The notes beneath the pieces are model-generated. The model was not told the DNA's origin. It did not search any database and was given only the letters and a program-made list of their open reading frames with translations. The translations under genes and the position numbers were made by a program. Positions 4,721-5,709 of a stretch of 5,709 bases of DNA are shown piece after piece (position 1 is the stretch's first letter; each line of letters opens with the position of its first letter). Source of the stretch: an uncultured Eubacteriales bacterium (lineage in GTDB: Bacteria > Bacillota > Clostridia > Oscillospirales > Acutalibacteraceae); assembly GCA_910580045.1 (NCBI GenBank), contig CAJTXF010000111.1, forward strand, positions 1 to 5,709, given 5' to 3'.

Positions 4721-5233
4721 TTACCCCGCCTTCAAACTCTCCACCTTGGCTGAAATGTACTCAGGCACCTTTTCCCGGGGAATATCCAGGGCTGCCGCAA
4801 ACTCCCCGAACAGCAGCTCCTCCACCTGCCGGAGGAACCGCTCGTCCACACTGCCCAAGCGGCGCTTCTGGCGCAGCTGGGCCTTTTTCTTGGCCTGCAG
4901 GGATACTGCCAGCTCCACCCAGTCCCGGCAGTCATGGCTTTTGAGCAGAGCCCCATACCGCTCTGCCAGCTCCCGGCCTGGCCGGCCGCTGACCACAGGG
5001 CACTCCAGGGTGGGAATCAGGCCAATCAGCTCCTCTGCCTCTTCCCGGGAAATAATGGGACGCAGAAACACCTTGTCCGACTCCACCGGAATGGAAATCA
5101 CACAAGACTTGTACAGCGGCTGCAGGACATAATACAGCCGCTCGCCCGCGTCAGGAAACGCTTGGGTCTTGATTTCAGTGATTCGGCACACGCCGGTGCT
5201 GCCATACTGTACCAACTGCCCTACCTCATACAT
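4721..5233 (-). CDS. CarD/CdnL-like RNA polymerase-binding transcription regulator
   Basis: This 170-residue cytoplasmic protein fits the CarD/CdnL family, which binds the RNA polymerase beta subunit and stabilises open complexes at promoters. Residues 1 to about 60 (VGQLVQYGSTGVCRITEI, then ERLYYVLQPLY) match the CarD_TRCF Tudor-like polymerase-interaction domain. Residues about 61-170 are helical and charged (AKKKAQLRQKRRL at 114-126, DERFLRQVEELL at 130-141), as in the DNA-contacting C-terminal domain. The length is normal and the frame intact. The ATG is supported by AAGGGG at 5247-5242. It has a strong promoter and a perfect inverted repeat overlapping its ribosome site. No hairpin terminator follows it, so transcripts probably ran into the hicBA remnant just downstream. 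Whether it acts broadly or on a few genes cannot be told. Confidence 0.88.
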   Translation of the reverse strand: MYEVGQLVQYGSTGVCRITEIKTQAFPDAGERLYYVLQPLYKSCVISIPVESDKVFLRPIISREEAEELIGLIPTLECPVVSGRPGRELAERYGALLKSHDCRDWVELAVSLQAKKKAQLRQKRRLGSVDERFLRQVEELLFGEFAAALDIPREKVPEYISAKVESLKAG

Positions 5234-5243
5234 GCTATCGTCC

Positions 5244-5266
5244 CCTTATACAATATTTATATAAGG
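5244..5266. promoter_or_regulatory. Candidate operator or mRNA hairpin before the CarD-like gene
   Basis: CCTTATA (5244-5250) and TATAAGG (5260-5266) are perfect inverse complements with a 9-base AT-rich spacer. The site lies between the -10 box and the start codon, over the predicted transcription start, and one arm overlaps the ribosome site AAGGGG. It could bind a dimeric repressor or, if the RNA includes both arms, hide the ribosome site. Confidence 0.5.
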
Positions 5267-5268
5267 TT

Positions 5269-5331
5269 ATTATAGCACATTTTCCGGAGAAATGTAAGTA
5301 AAAATTCAAAAAATATCAAAAATTTATAAAA
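5269..5331 (-). promoter_or_regulatory. Promoter of the CarD-like gene with upstream A-tracts
   Basis: On the - strand a perfect TATAAT (5274-5269) is preceded by CTTACA (5298-5293) at an 18-base spacing. Directly upstream are four A-tracts on the + strand (5300-5304, 5308-5313, 5318-5322, 5328-5331), centred about 9 bases apart. This resembles an UP element with possible intrinsic curvature. Start is predicted near 5262. Confidence 0.7.
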
Positions 5332-5346
5332 GAATCTTCCATTAAG

Positions 5347-5709
5347 CTACCAAATGCCATCAGTAAACCACCAGGGCAGAACACCTGCGTTCCGCAAAAT
5401 CAGCATCACTTTAATCAGCGCGCCAATGGCAGAGATGACAATGCCCGCCACAGCCAGGCCCCGGCTTTTGTTGCCCCGAAAGCCCAGAATAGAAGACACC
5501 AGCCCCAAAGGCAGCAGCAGGACGCTGGCAAAAAAGCACCCGACCACCGAGGAGACAAAGCCCAGGATGGTGAGAATATCCCGCCAGGTGAAGGGCCGCG
5601 GGGCAATCAATACCGGCGGCGGAGGGGGCGCCATCCGAGGGTTGCCCGGCCGGGGCACAAAGCCCGGAGGGGTCAGGGACGCCGGGGGCGCGGGGGGCTG
5701 GGGCTGAGG
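5347..5709 (-). CDS. Proline-rich small membrane protein, DUF4190-like (5' end outside window)
   Basis: The frame is open from the right edge to TAG at 5349-5347, giving at least 120 residues; the start is probably beyond the window. The first 40 visible residues include 18 prolines (a PPPPP run among them), a likely disordered cytoplasmic tail. Two hydrophobic stretches follow: ILTILGFVSSVVGCFFASVL and the adjoining LLPLGLVSSILGF, then, after GNKSRG, LAVAGIVISAIGALIKVMLI. The loop pattern GF-GNKSRGLAVAGIVIS is typical of DUF4190-type membrane proteins, whose function is unknown. The end is a short Trp-rich tail, PWWFTDGIW. A GTG at 5658 and an ATG at 5634 are internal possibilities, but the upstream sequence keeps the same proline-rich character. 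No hairpin terminator is seen in the AT-rich gap after it. Confidence 0.75.
   Translation of the reverse strand, partial: PQPQPPAPPASLTPPGFVPRPGNPRMAPPPPPVLIAPRPFTWRDILTILGFVSSVVGCFFASVLLLPLGLVSSILGFRGNKSRGLAVAGIVISAIGALIKVMLILRNAGVLPWWFTDGIW

Noticed and set aside
4319..4753. A 144-codon + strand frame and a 91-codon - strand frame (4390-4665) in the gap
   Set aside because: The + frame gives no recognisable protein and crosses into the CarD-like gene. The - frame is the hicA reading frame extended upstream through hicB sequence in the wrong phase; only its last 29 codons are meaningful.

Overview
The window is GC-rich with Shine-Dalgarno-led genes. It holds an oxygen/NO-reducing flavodiiron protein, a CarD/CdnL-type regulator, a holin-like mini-toxin and HicA/DUF1902 remnants. 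This mix suggests an anaerobic Firmicute of the class Clostridia, probably a gut member near Oscillospiraceae. The placement is inferred from gene content, not from any marker gene. Two genes end in TGA, so the standard code applies.

Layout. Bases 1-145 contain no convincing gene, only a short perfect inverted repeat and a good ribosome binding site. A large flavodiiron protein with four modules (diiron, flavodoxin, flavin reductase, rubredoxin) reads rightward at 146-1936 and ends at a strong intrinsic terminator. From about 2010 to 2385 lies a compact, apparently complete type I toxin-antitoxin locus. It has a structured leader, a 30-residue holin-like membrane toxin (2173-2265, shorter than most gene callers report), and a hairpin that terminates on both strands. 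A fully consensus sigma-A promoter on the opposite strand would drive an antisense RNA of about 95 nt across the toxin 3' end. That promoter overlaps the stop codon of the neighbouring gene.

Everything to the right reads leftward. A zinc-dependent medium-chain dehydrogenase (3197-4222) is joined by an ATGA overlap to a SpoU/TrmH-type RNA 2'-O-methyltransferase (2382-3200), forming a two-gene operon with its own promoter. Upstream of it, 4288-4693 looks like empty intergenic DNA but is a decayed hicB-hicA pair. The DUF1902-type antitoxin has lost its ATG and one base, and the HicA toxin carries TGA where Trp is expected and lacks the usual His. Next comes a CarD/CdnL-like RNA polymerase regulator (4721-5233) with a strong promoter, upstream A-tracts and a perfect inverted repeat between -10 and start. 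The window ends inside a proline-rich, two-helix small membrane protein (5347 to beyond 5709).

The main biological points are the intact type I system with its antisense RNA and, about 2 kb away, the dead type II system. The redox enzymes and the RNA methyltransferase look like ordinary chromosomal genes. No functional link between them and the toxin loci is evident apart from shared transcription boundaries.
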